A stretch of DNA of 9,441 bases from an uncultured Bacilli bacterium (GTDB lineage: Bacteria; Bacillota_I; Bacilli_A; RF39; UBA660): assembly GCA_934130105.1 (NCBI GenBank), contig CAKOXL010000038.1, positions 1 to 9,441 of the forward strand, written 5' to 3'. A model generated the notes under the pieces. That model searched no databases. It was not told the DNA's origin and worked only from the letters and a program-made list of their open reading frames with translations. Below are positions 1 to 6,212 of the stretch, piece after piece (the first letter of the stretch is position 1; the number at the start of each line of letters is the position of its first letter). The position numbers and the translations under genes are program-made.

Positions 1-310
1 AAATGAAAAAGGGATAGTAAATGCCAATGTAGGCTTACTTACTTATGATGAAGTTGTTTATGCGGGTGGATATTATAATCAAAAGAATAGTAATTATTAT
101 CTATATAATTCGGATATTGCTTGGTGGACAATTGGCTCTAGTGGTTTTTCTGGTTCATATTCGTATATATGGTTTGTATCAACAGCAGGTTCTATTGCCA
201 ATAATAACGTTCTTAATACTCGCGTTGTTCGTGCGGTTTTGACTTTGAATGCTAATGTACAAATTTTTTCAGGTGATGGAACAAAAAATAATCCATTCAT
301 TATTCAATAA
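1..310 (+). CDS. C-terminal end of a surface/extracytoplasmic protein (partial)
   Basis: An open frame enters from the left edge (codons start at base 2) and ends with TAA at 308-310, leaving about 102 residues. The visible part reads VGLLTYDEVVYAGG, then a Tyr/Asn-rich stretch, then IAWWTIGSSGFSG, and closes with RVVRAVLTLNANVQIFSGDG before a short NPFIIQ end. I recognise this order (GL-x-DEV-YAGG, WWT, R-x-V-x-x-L, SGDGT-x-x-NP-Y/F) from C-terminal domains of secreted or prepilin-like surface proteins in gut Bacillota. This is from memory, not from a search. The N-terminus, including any signal or prepilin peptide, lies outside the window. There is no Cys in the visible part. A terminator follows 13 bases after the stop, so this is the last gene of its transcript. 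The exact role (adhesin, pilin-like or other) is unknown. Confidence 0.7.
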   Translation, partial: NEKGIVNANVGLLTYDEVVYAGGYYNQKNSNYYLYNSDIAWWTIGSSGFSGSYSYIWFVSTAGSIANNNVLNTRVVRAVLTLNANVQIFSGDGTKNNPFIIQ

Positions 311-322
311 TTTATAAAATTT

Positions 323-348
323 AGAAGATTTTTTTATCTTCTTTTTTT
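323..348 (+). terminator. Rho-independent terminator of the partial surface-protein gene
   Basis: AGAAGAT (323-329) pairs perfectly with ATCTTCT (336-342) across a 6-nt T-only loop and is followed by a T run (343-348). It lies 13 nt after the upstream stop and before the next promoter. Confidence 0.75.
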
Positions 349-393
349 ATTCTAATATTATGTAATTTTGTAGTATTTTCCTTTTACTTATAG

Positions 394-413
394 TATAATA
401 ATATCAGGAAGTG
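394..413 (+). promoter_or_regulatory. Promoter -10 box and Shine-Dalgarno of the NfeD/SPFH unit
   Basis: TATAAT at 394-399 is a perfect -10 box. No good -35 is visible at 17 nt; TTGTAG at 368-373 is 20 nt away. Six bases later AGGAAGTG (406-413) is the Shine-Dalgarno, 6 nt before ATG 420. The predicted transcription start falls at about the first base of the Shine-Dalgarno. This decides the start: a GTG at 411 lies inside the Shine-Dalgarno and is rejected. Confidence 0.6.
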
Positions 414-419
414 AAGTTT

Positions 420-845
420 ATGAGTTTAACTTGGATGATAGTATTTATTGTTCTAATTTTATTAGAATTAATGACAGTTAACTTGGTTTCTATTTGGTTT
501 GCACTTGGTGCTTTAGCATCATTCACATTAAGCTTTTTTACTAATAATGTAACATTACAAATAGCTACTTTTGTTGCTGTTAGTGCTATTAGTTTGCTGC
601 TTACTAAAGATTTTGTCAAAAAAATACGTGGCAATAAAGTTGTTGCTACTAATTTAGATCGCGTTATCGGTCAAATTGGAATTGTTACAGAAGAAATTAA
701 CAAGCTAGAACCTGGAGAAGTAAAAGTTGATGGTAAAAGATGGAGCGCTGTTTCTAGTGAAAAAATTAAAGTTGGTAGTAAAGTAGAAATACTTTCTATA
801 GATGGAGTAAAACTAAATGTTAAACAAGTAAAGGAGGAAAATTAA
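420..845 (+). CDS. NfeD-family short membrane protein with OB-fold domain
   Basis: The 141-residue protein has two to three hydrophobic segments in residues 3-63 (MIVFIVLILLELMTV is the first), then a soluble C-terminal domain from about residue 75. That domain carries the short-NfeD OB-fold signature: RVIGQIGIVTE, a PGEVKVDGKRWSAVS strand pair, and a closing VEILSIDGVKLNVKQV. Short NfeD proteins are integral membrane partners of SPFH/paraslipin proteins. They are thought to help form or stabilise membrane microdomains, although their biochemical activity is unproven. The long-NfeD serine protease domain is absent. The next gene begins 1 nt after the stop and its Shine-Dalgarno lies inside this ORF, so the two are surely cotranscribed and probably translationally coupled. 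The start is ATG 420, with AGGAAGTG 6 nt upstream. Length and domain order are normal for the family. Confidence 0.9.
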   Translation: MSLTWMIVFIVLILLELMTVNLVSIWFALGALASFTLSFFTNNVTLQIATFVAVSAISLLLTKDFVKKIRGNKVVATNLDRVIGQIGIVTEEINKLEPGEVKVDGKRWSAVSSEKIKVGSKVEILSIDGVKLNVKQVKEEN

Positions 846-846
846 C

Positions 847-1740
847 ATGGGATGGATTATTCTAATTATTATATTAATGCTTATTATTTTAGGTATTAAA
901 ATTATACCTCAATCAAGAGCTAAGGTTGTTGAAAGACTTGGTAGTTATCATGCTACACTTCAAACTGGAGTACATTATGTTATTCCATTTATTGATAGAG
1001 TAGCAAGTGATGTAACTTTAAAGGAAATTGTAAAAGATTTTGCACCACAACCAGTTATTACAAAAGATAATGTTACAATGCAGATTGATACAGTTGTTTA
1101 TTTTCAAATAACAGATCCTAAACTTTATACTTATGGAGTTGAAAACCCAGTAAATGCAATTGAAAACTTAACTGCAACAACATTACGTAATATTATCGGA
1201 GAACTAGAACTTGACCAAACTTTAACAAGTCGTGATATTATCAATTCAAAAATGCGTGCTATTCTTGATGAAGCAACAGATCCTTGGGGAATCAAGGTAA
1301 ATCGTGTTGAAGTTAAAAATATCATTCCACCTAGAGATATACAAGAAGCAATGGAAAAACAAATGAGAGCTGAACGTGAAAGACGTGAGAAGATTCTTCA
1401 AGCAGAAGGAGAAAAGAAAGCTGCTATCTTAATTGCTGAAGGTGAGAAAGAAAGTGCTATTTTAAGAGCCGATGCTAAAAGAGAAAGTCATATTCGTGAA
1501 GCTGAAGGTGAAGCACAGGCTATTCTAAAAGTATCAGAAGCACAAGCTGAATCATTAAAACTTTTAAAAGAAGCTAAAGCTGATGAAGCTGTACTTAAAT
1601 TAAAAAGTTATGATGCTATGGTAGAAGTAGCAAATGGTCAATCTACTAAAATTATTGTACCAAGTGATCTACAAAATTTAGTAACTGCCGGAACAGTAAT
1701 AGCTGAATCTTTAGAAAAAACTAAAAAAACTGACAAATAA
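847..1740 (+). CDS. SPFH/Band 7 domain protein, paraslipin (QmcA/stomatin-like 2) type
   Basis: The 297-residue protein has one N-terminal membrane segment (about residues 2-18), an SPFH/Band 7 domain (about 20-190; landmarks KVVERLGSYHATLQTGVHYVIPF, split here as KVVERLGSYHATLQ and TGVHYVIPF, then NVTMQIDTVVYFQI and VNRVEVKNIIPP), a long Ala/Glu/Lys-rich coiled coil (about 165-245, repeated AEGE-K and REAEGEAQA units) and a C-terminal segment with IIVPSDLQNL. Paraslipins oligomerise at the cytoplasmic membrane through the coiled coil and scaffold membrane microdomains. They are often annotated as stomatin/prohibitin membrane protease subunits, but there is no protease domain here. AAGGAGG at 831-837 is a strong Shine-Dalgarno 9 nt before ATG. 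The NfeD gene immediately upstream is the usual partner of this class. Nothing is truncated, and a strong terminator follows. Confidence 0.93.
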   Translation: MGWIILIIILMLIILGIKIIPQSRAKVVERLGSYHATLQTGVHYVIPFIDRVASDVTLKEIVKDFAPQPVITKDNVTMQIDTVVYFQITDPKLYTYGVENPVNAIENLTATTLRNIIGELELDQTLTSRDIINSKMRAILDEATDPWGIKVNRVEVKNIIPPRDIQEAMEKQMRAERERREKILQAEGEKKAAILIAEGEKESAILRADAKRESHIREAEGEAQAILKVSEAQAESLKLLKEAKADEAVLKLKSYDAMVEVANGQSTKIIVPSDLQNLVTAGTVIAESLEKTKKTDK

Positions 1741-1764
1741 TATACATTATTTACATCAATTATT

Positions 1765-1793
1765 AAAAAGTTTAGTGAGAAACTAAACTTTTT
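1765..1793 (+). terminator. Strong rho-independent terminator of the NfeD/SPFH unit
   Basis: AAAAAGTTTAGT (1765-1776) and ACTAAACTTTTT (1782-1793) form a perfect 12-bp stem with a 5-nt loop. The five T's closing the stem double as the U-tract, and the A's at the other end could make it work in both directions. The next gene's -10 box begins only 6 nt later. Confidence 0.85.
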
Positions 1794-1798
1794 GTGTT

Positions 1799-1818
1799 TA
1801 TAATTATATTGGGTGATG
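1799..1818 (+). promoter_or_regulatory. -10 box and Shine-Dalgarno of the carboxypeptidase gene
   Basis: TATAAT (1799-1804) is followed after 6 nt by GGGTGATG (1811-1818), which leads to ATG 1822. The -35 position falls inside the preceding terminator hairpin and has no recognisable match. Placing the Shine-Dalgarno here rules out GTG 1813 and ATG 1816 as starts, because both lie within it. Confidence 0.5.
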
Positions 1819-1821
1819 AGT

Positions 1822-2904
1822 ATGGGAAAAAAGAAAAAATATAAAATACATTGGAATAGAGTTTTATTTACTACTTTAATACCAGTAGTTTGTTTATTTT
1901 TATTATACTTTGGCTTATTTAGCGAAACTACCGAAAAAAAGCTTATTAAAATTGGTTATAATAAAGAAATAAGCAAAATTATACTCAACAAAATAGACCA
2001 AAATGATATTAATAATATCTTAAATAAAGATTATTTACCATATTTATCTAGTCTTTTAAATGATACTAATTATAACCGCGATAATTTTAATAAATATATT
2101 GAATATATCACTACTATAAATGGTAATTATGATATAAAAAGCGTCGTTTATTTAGTAAACAATAATATAGAATATCCATATTCTGATAAATTAGTTAATA
2201 TTATTAACAATAAATATTTTATATCTAATAGACTTAACCGCTATATGAACTATAAAAGTGATGATGTTGATACTATTATTACTAATGTTAACAGTAATCT
2301 TGATTATGACTTTTATACTAATATTAGTAAAACAGATGTTGATAAAGGTTTATTAATGATCGTTAATAAATATTATCAATTAGAAAAAGACTATTATTAT
2401 GGTGAACTGGTTACGATGGATAAAGCTTATGATAATAAAAATGGTAGTAAACTTAATAAAATAGCATATGAAGCTTTTAAAAAATTAGTAGATGATGGTG
2501 AAAAAGCAGGATATCATATTCGCAATAATTCAGCTTATCGCAGTTATAGTACTCAAAGTGGTTTATATAATAACTATAAAAATAGTAATGGACTTGCTTG
2601 GGCTGATAAATGGAGTGCTAGAGCCGGACATTCCGAACATCAAACAGGACTTGCATTAGATGTAGGTGTAAAAAACGAATATTCGCTTGGTAAATTTGAA
2701 AGTAGCCCTGAATTTACTTGGATGAAGGATAATGCTCATTTATATGGTTTTATTTTAAGATATCCTAAAGGTAAGGAATATATTACAGGTTACGGTTATG
2801 AACCTTGGCATTATCGCTATGTTGGCGTCGATGTAGCAACATATATTTATGAAAATGATATTACTTATGAAGAATATTACGCATATTTTGTTGCTAAAAA
2901 TTAA
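1822..2904 (+). CDS. Membrane-anchored D-alanyl-D-alanine carboxypeptidase, LAS/VanY family (M15B)
   Basis: This 360-residue protein has a basic N-terminus, one signal-anchor helix (about 14-34, VLFTTLIPVVCLFLLYFGLF) and a long extracytoplasmic region. The C-terminal LAS metallopeptidase domain spans about residues 195-345. Its motifs are complete: AYRSYSTQ (Arg240), GHSEHQTGLALDV with zinc ligands His273 and Asp280, and EPWHYRYVG with the base Glu327 and third zinc ligand His330. VanY-type enzymes remove the terminal D-Ala from peptidoglycan stem peptides, so the host most likely makes a wall. Residues about 38-190 form an Asn/Tyr/Asp-rich, probably helical spacer that I cannot assign. VanY here need not mean vancomycin resistance, because no vanRS or vanHAX genes are nearby; housekeeping wall maturation is the simpler reading. 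The start is ATG 1822, set by GGGTGATG. Confidence 0.9.
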   Translation: MGKKKKYKIHWNRVLFTTLIPVVCLFLLYFGLFSETTEKKLIKIGYNKEISKIILNKIDQNDINNILNKDYLPYLSSLLNDTNYNRDNFNKYIEYITTINGNYDIKSVVYLVNNNIEYPYSDKLVNIINNKYFISNRLNRYMNYKSDDVDTIITNVNSNLDYDFYTNISKTDVDKGLLMIVNKYYQLEKDYYYGELVTMDKAYDNKNGSKLNKIAYEAFKKLVDDGEKAGYHIRNNSAYRSYSTQSGLYNNYKNSNGLAWADKWSARAGHSEHQTGLALDVGVKNEYSLGKFESSPEFTWMKDNAHLYGFILRYPKGKEYITGYGYEPWHYRYVGVDVATYIYENDITYEEYYAYFVAKN

Positions 2905-2924
2905 TACTATAAATGGTGAAGAAT

Positions 2925-3020
2925 ATGAATAATCATTACTATTTGTATTATGAATGTGGCAGATACTATTATTCACAAATTTTAAAGCATCAAAAATCAC
3001 AGAAAAAAACTCCTAAATAG
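2925..3020 (+). CDS. Possible 31-residue tyrosine-rich microprotein
   Basis: ATG 2925 to TAG 3018-3020 encodes 31 residues: an aromatic half (MNNHYYLYYECGRYYYSQIL, 7 Tyr, one Cys) and a basic half (KHQKSQKKTPK). GGTGA at 2915-2919 sits 5 nt upstream, matching the Shine-Dalgarno type of the neighbouring genes, and TACTAT (2905-2910) could be a weak -10. It starts 20 nt after the carboxypeptidase stop, so it could also ride on that transcript. Its stop codon lies at the loop and first stem pairs of the terminator, a natural end for a last gene. I recognise no family. The ORF is short enough to arise by chance, so the Shine-Dalgarno spacing and its position carry most of the weight. Confidence 0.4.
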   Translation: MNNHYYLYYECGRYYYSQILKHQKSQKKTPK

Positions 3021-3029
3021 GAGTTTTTT
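3004..3029. terminator. Bidirectional terminator between convergent genes
   Basis: AAAAAACTCCT (3004-3014) pairs with AGGAGTTTTTT (3019-3029) around a 4-nt loop. It is an 11-bp perfect stem with a T run at the end on either strand. It ends the plus-strand carboxypeptidase transcript and the minus-strand cold-shock gene, whose TAA (3030-3028) overlaps it. Confidence 0.85.
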
Positions 3030-3243
3030 AATTATAAATATTTTCTTTTACAGATTTTACATTTTCTATTTGAAATCTTTTTTGTCTTTCAGTAGTATCA
3101 AATTGAATAACCTCATTTTCTGATAAATTTTTATATTCATCTACTAGCACTTGTGAGCAATGAATAAAAACATCATTTCCGATATCGTAATTTAAAAATC
3201 CAAATCCTTTTTTATTATTAAACCATTTTTCTCTACTTTTCAT
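3028..3243 (-). CDS. Divergent cold-shock-domain (CspA-like) nucleic-acid-binding protein
   Basis: The 71-residue protein matches the length and layout of bacterial cold-shock proteins. It has KWFNNKKGFGFL (RNP1, about residues 6-17), NDVFIHCS (RNP2, about 23-30) and a final QIENVKSV strand. Such proteins bind single-stranded RNA or DNA through aromatic residues on a small beta-barrel, melt RNA structure and assist translation at low temperature or in general growth. It is divergent: the aromatic residue after the RNP2 His is Cys here, the RNP2 core is VFIH, and the second half is only loosely conserved. The start ATG (3243-3241) has AAAGGAG at 3260-3254, 10 nt upstream. I could not place a convincing promoter in the 118-nt gap to the HTH gene (a TTTACA-like -35 has only poor -10 partners), so readthrough from that gene is possible. 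It ends in the shared terminator. Confidence 0.87.
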   Translation of the reverse strand: MKSREKWFNNKKGFGFLNYDIGNDVFIHCSQVLVDEYKNLSENEVIQFDTTERQKRFQIENVKSVKENIYN

Positions 3244-3361
3244 AACTCTAATTCTCCTTTTTAATCCTTTTTTAGTATGACATAAAACTAGAGAATTATC
3301 ATGTAAAATTTATATAGTAATTGTTGGCTTTAAATATAATAAAAATGTAACAAAACTGTAA

Positions 3362-3622
3362 TTATTCATTCCATAGCTCTTTTTTATTTTTCTTTCTAGG
3401 CGGAAGAATATCGCTGTGCTTTTGAGTTGCATCATAAATTTTTTTTAATGCAGCAATATCCTTATTTACCTGATCAATGCTTAAATTTAATTCTTCAGCT
3501 TGTTTTGCAATTGTATAACCCATGGTTCTGGTTTTAATTAAATATATTTGCCTCTCATTTAAATTTCCATCACTTATGAATGCATCTAATACTTTTTTAG
3601 TCCAAAACACTTGTTTAGTCAT
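3362..3622 (-). CDS. Small helix-turn-helix protein, sigma-70 region 4-like
   Basis: This 86-residue protein starts with VFWTKKVLDAFISDGNLNER and has an HTH at about residues 37-61 (TIAKQAEELNLSIDQVNKDI) that reads like sigma region 4/LuxR-type DNA-binding helices. It ends with the polar tail ILPPRKKNKKELWNE. Very similar short proteins occur in Bacillota chromosomes and phages, where they are annotated as sigma-factor-like HTH regulators. I know the pattern but not a demonstrated target. There is no sigma region 2, so it cannot act as a complete sigma factor. The start ATG (3622-3620) is preceded by AGTGGTGA (3637-3630) and an extended -10 promoter. No clear terminator separates it from the cold-shock gene downstream, so the two may share a transcript. 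No other phage gene is nearby. Confidence 0.75.
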   Translation of the reverse strand: MTKQVFWTKKVLDAFISDGNLNERQIYLIKTRTMGYTIAKQAEELNLSIDQVNKDIAALKKIYDATQKHSDILPPRKKNKKELWNE

Positions 3623-3640
3623 AGTATCGTCACCACTAAA

Positions 3641-3670
3641 AGAATATCATTTTTTACCATATTTTGACAA
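3641..3670 (-). promoter_or_regulatory. Promoter of the HTH gene
   Basis: Read on the minus strand: TTGTCA (3670-3665), an 18-nt spacer, then TATTCT (3646-3641) preceded by an extended -10 TGA. The GGTGA of the Shine-Dalgarno begins 6 nt downstream. Confidence 0.6.
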
Positions 3671-3692
3671 TATTTATAAATTAATTTTATAT

Positions 3693-3710
3693 AAAAAATT
3701 ATAATTTTTT
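3693..3710 (-). terminator. AT-only palindrome at the end of the radical SAM gene, possible weak terminator
   Basis: AAAAAATTATAATTTTTT (3693-3710) is fully self-complementary and contains the minus-strand TAA stop. With no G-C pair the hairpin would be weak, so it may be only base composition. No better terminator is visible before the HTH gene's promoter. Confidence 0.3.
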
Positions 3711-4634
3711 TCCCTGATATGAATTTCTTTTAACCATCTCTTTGTCAATGTCATTTAATACACAAAATTTTTTTATAAGCCAGGTTGGTTCAATTAAATC
3801 TTCTTTTACCGGATCCCCAGTAATACGATTTATCACAATCTCTTTTCTTAATCGCTCTAATTGTTCAATAGTAATATCGATATATTCTTCCTTTGTTAAA
3901 ATATGAAATTTTTCCTTGTAGTATAAATTGGCTAAAGCTGTATCCTTAATAACATGCAACATATGAATTTTTATTCCCTGAATATCTAGTTTATTTAAAT
4001 ATTCTACGGTTTCTAACATCATTTCTTTAGTTTCATATGGCAAGCCATTAATAATATGAACAACCACATTTATCTTTCTTTCTCTTAGTTTTTTAACCAT
4101 ATTAGTAAAACATTCTAAATCATGTCCGCGATTAATTAACTTTGTTGTTTTTTCATGAATCGTTTGTAAACCTAATTCGATAGTTAAATAAGTTCTTTTT
4201 GACAAATCCTCTAAATAATCAAGACAATCATCTGTTATTGCATCAGCTCTAGTAGCAATATTTAGCCCAACTACGTTTTCTAATGCTAATATTGGTTCGT
4301 ATTTCTGTTTTAATACTTCAGTTTTAGCATAAGTGTTAGTGTTTGCTTGAAAGTATCCAATATAAAAAGCATCAGGCCATTTCTTATTCATTTTTTCTTT
4401 TACTTCATTAAATTGAGTAATTAAATCTTTTTCTTTATTGCCAGCAAAATCACCACTACCTAATTTTGAACAATAAATACAACCGCCAGTACCTTTAGTA
4501 CCATCTTTATTAGGACAAGTAAAACCAGCATTCAAACTGATTTTACATACTTTTTTACCAAATTTCTTTTTATAAAAATAATCAAGTGTATGATATCTTT
4601 TGTTATTATCACTATATTCAAATTCATTTATCAT
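3699..4634 (-). CDS. yhcC: Radical SAM protein, YhcC/TIGR01212 family
   Basis: From ATG 4634 the protein has 311 residues, the usual family length. Near the N-terminus is a Cys cluster, CPNKDGTKGTGGCIYC (Cys40, Cys52, Cys55), the CX11CX2C spacing expected for the 4Fe-4S cluster that cleaves S-adenosylmethionine. Other family landmarks are YIGYFQANTNTYA, LNIATRADAI, TIELGLQTIHEKTTKLINRG and GIKIHMLHVIKDTALA. The fold resembles the Elp3/MiaB-type radical SAM barrel. The family (YhcC in Escherichia coli, YtqA in Bacillus) is widely conserved, but its substrate is not firmly known to me. I chose the start at 4634 over ATG 4673 because GGGATGTG (4647-4640) lies 5 nt upstream and an extended -10 promoter lies between the two ATGs. 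The gene stands alone, and its promoter diverges from the 4823 gene. Confidence 0.92.
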   Translation of the reverse strand: MINEFEYSDNNKRYHTLDYFYKKKFGKKVCKISLNAGFTCPNKDGTKGTGGCIYCSKLGSGDFAGNKEKDLITQFNEVKEKMNKKWPDAFYIGYFQANTNTYAKTEVLKQKYEPILALENVVGLNIATRADAITDDCLDYLEDLSKRTYLTIELGLQTIHEKTTKLINRGHDLECFTNMVKKLRERKINVVVHIINGLPYETKEMMLETVEYLNKLDIQGIKIHMLHVIKDTALANLYYKEKFHILTKEEYIDITIEQLERLRKEIVINRITGDPVKEDLIEPTWLIKKFCVLNDIDKEMVKRNSYQGKKL

Positions 4635-4654
4635 GTAGTCACATCCCAATATAT

Positions 4655-4663
4655 ATATTACCA
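4655..4663 (-). promoter_or_regulatory. Extended -10 promoter of the radical SAM gene
   Basis: On the minus strand TGG-TAATAT (4663-4655) is an extended -10 with no clear -35. It is 7 nt from the Shine-Dalgarno GGGATGTG. It lies downstream of ATG 4673, so a transcript from it can only use ATG 4634. Confidence 0.5.
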
Positions 4664-4772
4664 TAAATTTCATATAAAGTAGTTATTTTAAATTAGCTAG
4701 TTAGTAATATCAGTATTAAAGGCTATATTATGTATTTAATTTTTTTATTTACACTTCTTCTTTAGAAATTAT

Positions 4773-4815
4773 TTGCATTTAGTAATTATTAATTATATAA
4801 TTAAAATAGGTGGTG
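4773..4815 (+). promoter_or_regulatory. Promoter and Shine-Dalgarno of the 446-residue protein gene
   Basis: TTGCAT (4773-4778), a 17-nt spacer and a perfect TATAAT (4796-4801). Six bases later AGGTGGTG (4808-4815) is the Shine-Dalgarno, 7 nt before ATG 4823. The -35 matches the consensus at only three positions. The rest of the divergent gap (4664-4772) is AT-rich with no other motif I can support. Confidence 0.6.
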
Positions 4816-4822
4816 TATAAAT

Positions 4823-6163
4823 ATGGAATTAAATTCAAATTCAAAACAAAATAAGAAAATTACGATTTTTGCTATCTTTTTATCAGTATTATCACTAGCA
4901 CTTTTAATTTTTGGCTTTTCATTAGTATCAAGTGATAAAGTTGTTATGCTTCAAAGTATTTCTAATCTATCTAATAAATTCAGTAAAATAATAGAAAATG
5001 ATAGCACTTTAATAAGTAAAATATCTACTACTAATGATATAGGATTACGAGGAAACATTTCATTTAGTAGTAATGATGTTGATGCAAAGGTATCATTTGA
5101 CTATCTAGAAAACAAAATAGACAAAAAATCAAAATTAGAATTTGATACTACATTAAACGATATGAAACTATTAGGACTTGACTTACAACTTGCAAACGAT
5201 AAAGCTTACTTTTTTGTAGATGATGTTACACCTAGATATTATCATACAGCATTTGAATATATTAATATTTTTAATAGTATGAGTGAAAGCGATTATGATA
5301 AAATATTAGCGCTTCTTAAAGAATCAACAAATGATTATATTACTAACGAAGATATAGAAAAACAAAAAGTAGAAATAACTTATAATGGAAAGAGTAAAAA
5401 GGTAAATAAATTAACGTATAAAGTAACTAATAAAGTAGTAAAAGATATTTGTACAAATTTTATCAATTCTATAAAGAAAGATAAATTATTACTTTCTAAT
5501 ATAGCTTCTTATGCTAAACAAAGTGAAGAGGATATTATTAATACTTTTGATGAATTGTTAAAAAATTTAGATTATTCAGAAGAAGAAACTTATTTTTATT
5601 ATAATGTTTACTATTATGGATTTAATAAAATTGTTAAGTACGAACTTGTTGATCCTGAAGATAATGTCAATATTAGTTATAAAATAGACAATAATCAAGT
5701 AATTAGCATAGTACAAAATAATAAAACTATCTTTGAATTAACTATTAATAAAAACAAACAACAATATGACTATAATGGCTTTATTGAAAATGATGATGGT
5801 GATAAATATAGTTTTAGTGGTAATTTAAATAATAATACTTTAACATTTGTTTTAAATTTCTTAGAAAATATTGATTACAAAGCAGTGATAACTTTTACTA
5901 AAGAAGAAAAAGATAATGCTTTCTCTTATAACAACAACATATCTTTATCAATAATAGATAATAATGTAGAAAGTAGTTTAGGTAAACTAAATATTTATTA
6001 TGAGTACTATTTTAATCAAACAATAGATACTACTTTAAATGATAGTGTTGATATTAGTGAAATTACTGAAGAAGATATAAATACTATTCAAGAAAACATA
6101 ACTAGTAATCCAATTTTTGAAACTATAATTAATTTCTTTTCCGATCATGAAATTAGTCTGTAA
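4823..6163 (+). CDS. Membrane-anchored extracytoplasmic protein of unknown function
   Basis: The 446-residue protein has a short polar, basic N-terminus, one hydrophobic helix at about 14-36 (TIFAIFLSVLSLALLIFGFS) and no lipobox Cys, so it is probably a signal-anchored protein with its bulk outside. The rest is rich in Asn, Asp, Lys, Ser and Tyr. It alternates probable beta strands (for example DAKVSFDYLENK, KAYFFVDDVTPRYYH, KYSFSGNLNNNTLTFVLNF) with a central helical region (about 150-250). Repeated strand pairs of the type K-(A/V)-x-F-x-(V/F)-D recall the open beta-sheet of LolA/LppX-like lipoproteins, but this is only a resemblance. The sole Cys is in the helical part. I recognise no catalytic motif. 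It has its own promoter and its own terminator, whose stem includes the stop codon, so it is a single-gene unit with no functional hint from neighbours. Confidence 0.8.
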   Translation: MELNSNSKQNKKITIFAIFLSVLSLALLIFGFSLVSSDKVVMLQSISNLSNKFSKIIENDSTLISKISTTNDIGLRGNISFSSNDVDAKVSFDYLENKIDKKSKLEFDTTLNDMKLLGLDLQLANDKAYFFVDDVTPRYYHTAFEYINIFNSMSESDYDKILALLKESTNDYITNEDIEKQKVEITYNGKSKKVNKLTYKVTNKVVKDICTNFINSIKKDKLLLSNIASYAKQSEEDIINTFDELLKNLDYSEEETYFYYNVYYYGFNKIVKYELVDPEDNVNISYKIDNNQVISIVQNNKTIFELTINKNKQQYDYNGFIENDDGDKYSFSGNLNNNTLTFVLNFLENIDYKAVITFTKEEKDNAFSYNNNISLSIIDNNVESSLGKLNIYYEYYFNQTIDTTLNDSVDISEITEEDINTIQENITSNPIFETIINFFSDHEISL

Positions 6164-6187
6164 CTTTTAGTTATAGACTTTTTTTTT
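6155..6187 (+). terminator. Rho-independent terminator overlapping the stop codon
   Basis: AGTCTGTAAC (6155-6164) pairs with GTTATAGACT (6170-6179), one G-U pair included, across a 5-nt loop, followed by T's to 6187. The stop codon TAA 6161-6163 is inside the 5' arm. Confidence 0.85.
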
Positions 6188-6212
6188 GCCCTTAATTATG
6201 TTATTATTTAAT

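Noticed and set aside
45..242. Plus-strand ORF of 65 codons and an overlapping minus-strand ORF (97-300)
   Set aside because: Both overlap the supported C-terminal coding frame ending at 310, lack a ribosome site, and look like out-of-frame translations of it.
404..634. Minus-strand ORF antisense to the NfeD gene
   Set aside because: It lies opposite a clear NfeD coding frame, with no ribosome site or recognisable product; the same holds for 1131-1325 opposite the SPFH gene.
1822..2904. Vancomycin-resistance gene
   Set aside because: The VanY-like domain is common in housekeeping carboxypeptidases, and no van regulator, ligase or dehydrogenase gene accompanies it.
2755..3000. Minus-strand ORF opposite the end of the carboxypeptidase gene
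   Set aside because: It overlaps the catalytic EPWHYRYVG coding region and has no Shine-Dalgarno sequence; a compositional shadow.
3664..3692. Perfect TTGACA on the plus strand with a TA-rich -10 about 17 nt downstream
   Set aside because: It would only transcribe antisense into the radical SAM gene. The overlapping minus-strand TTGTCA fits the HTH promoter much better, so the match is probably incidental.
3522..3704. Plus-strand ORF of 60 codons opposite the HTH gene
   Set aside because: No ribosome site; it overlaps the better-supported HTH gene and its promoter.
4635..4673. Upstream ATG that would add 13 residues to the radical SAM protein
   Set aside because: The extended -10 promoter and the Shine-Dalgarno GGGATGTG lie downstream of that ATG, and the 311-residue form has the family's usual length.
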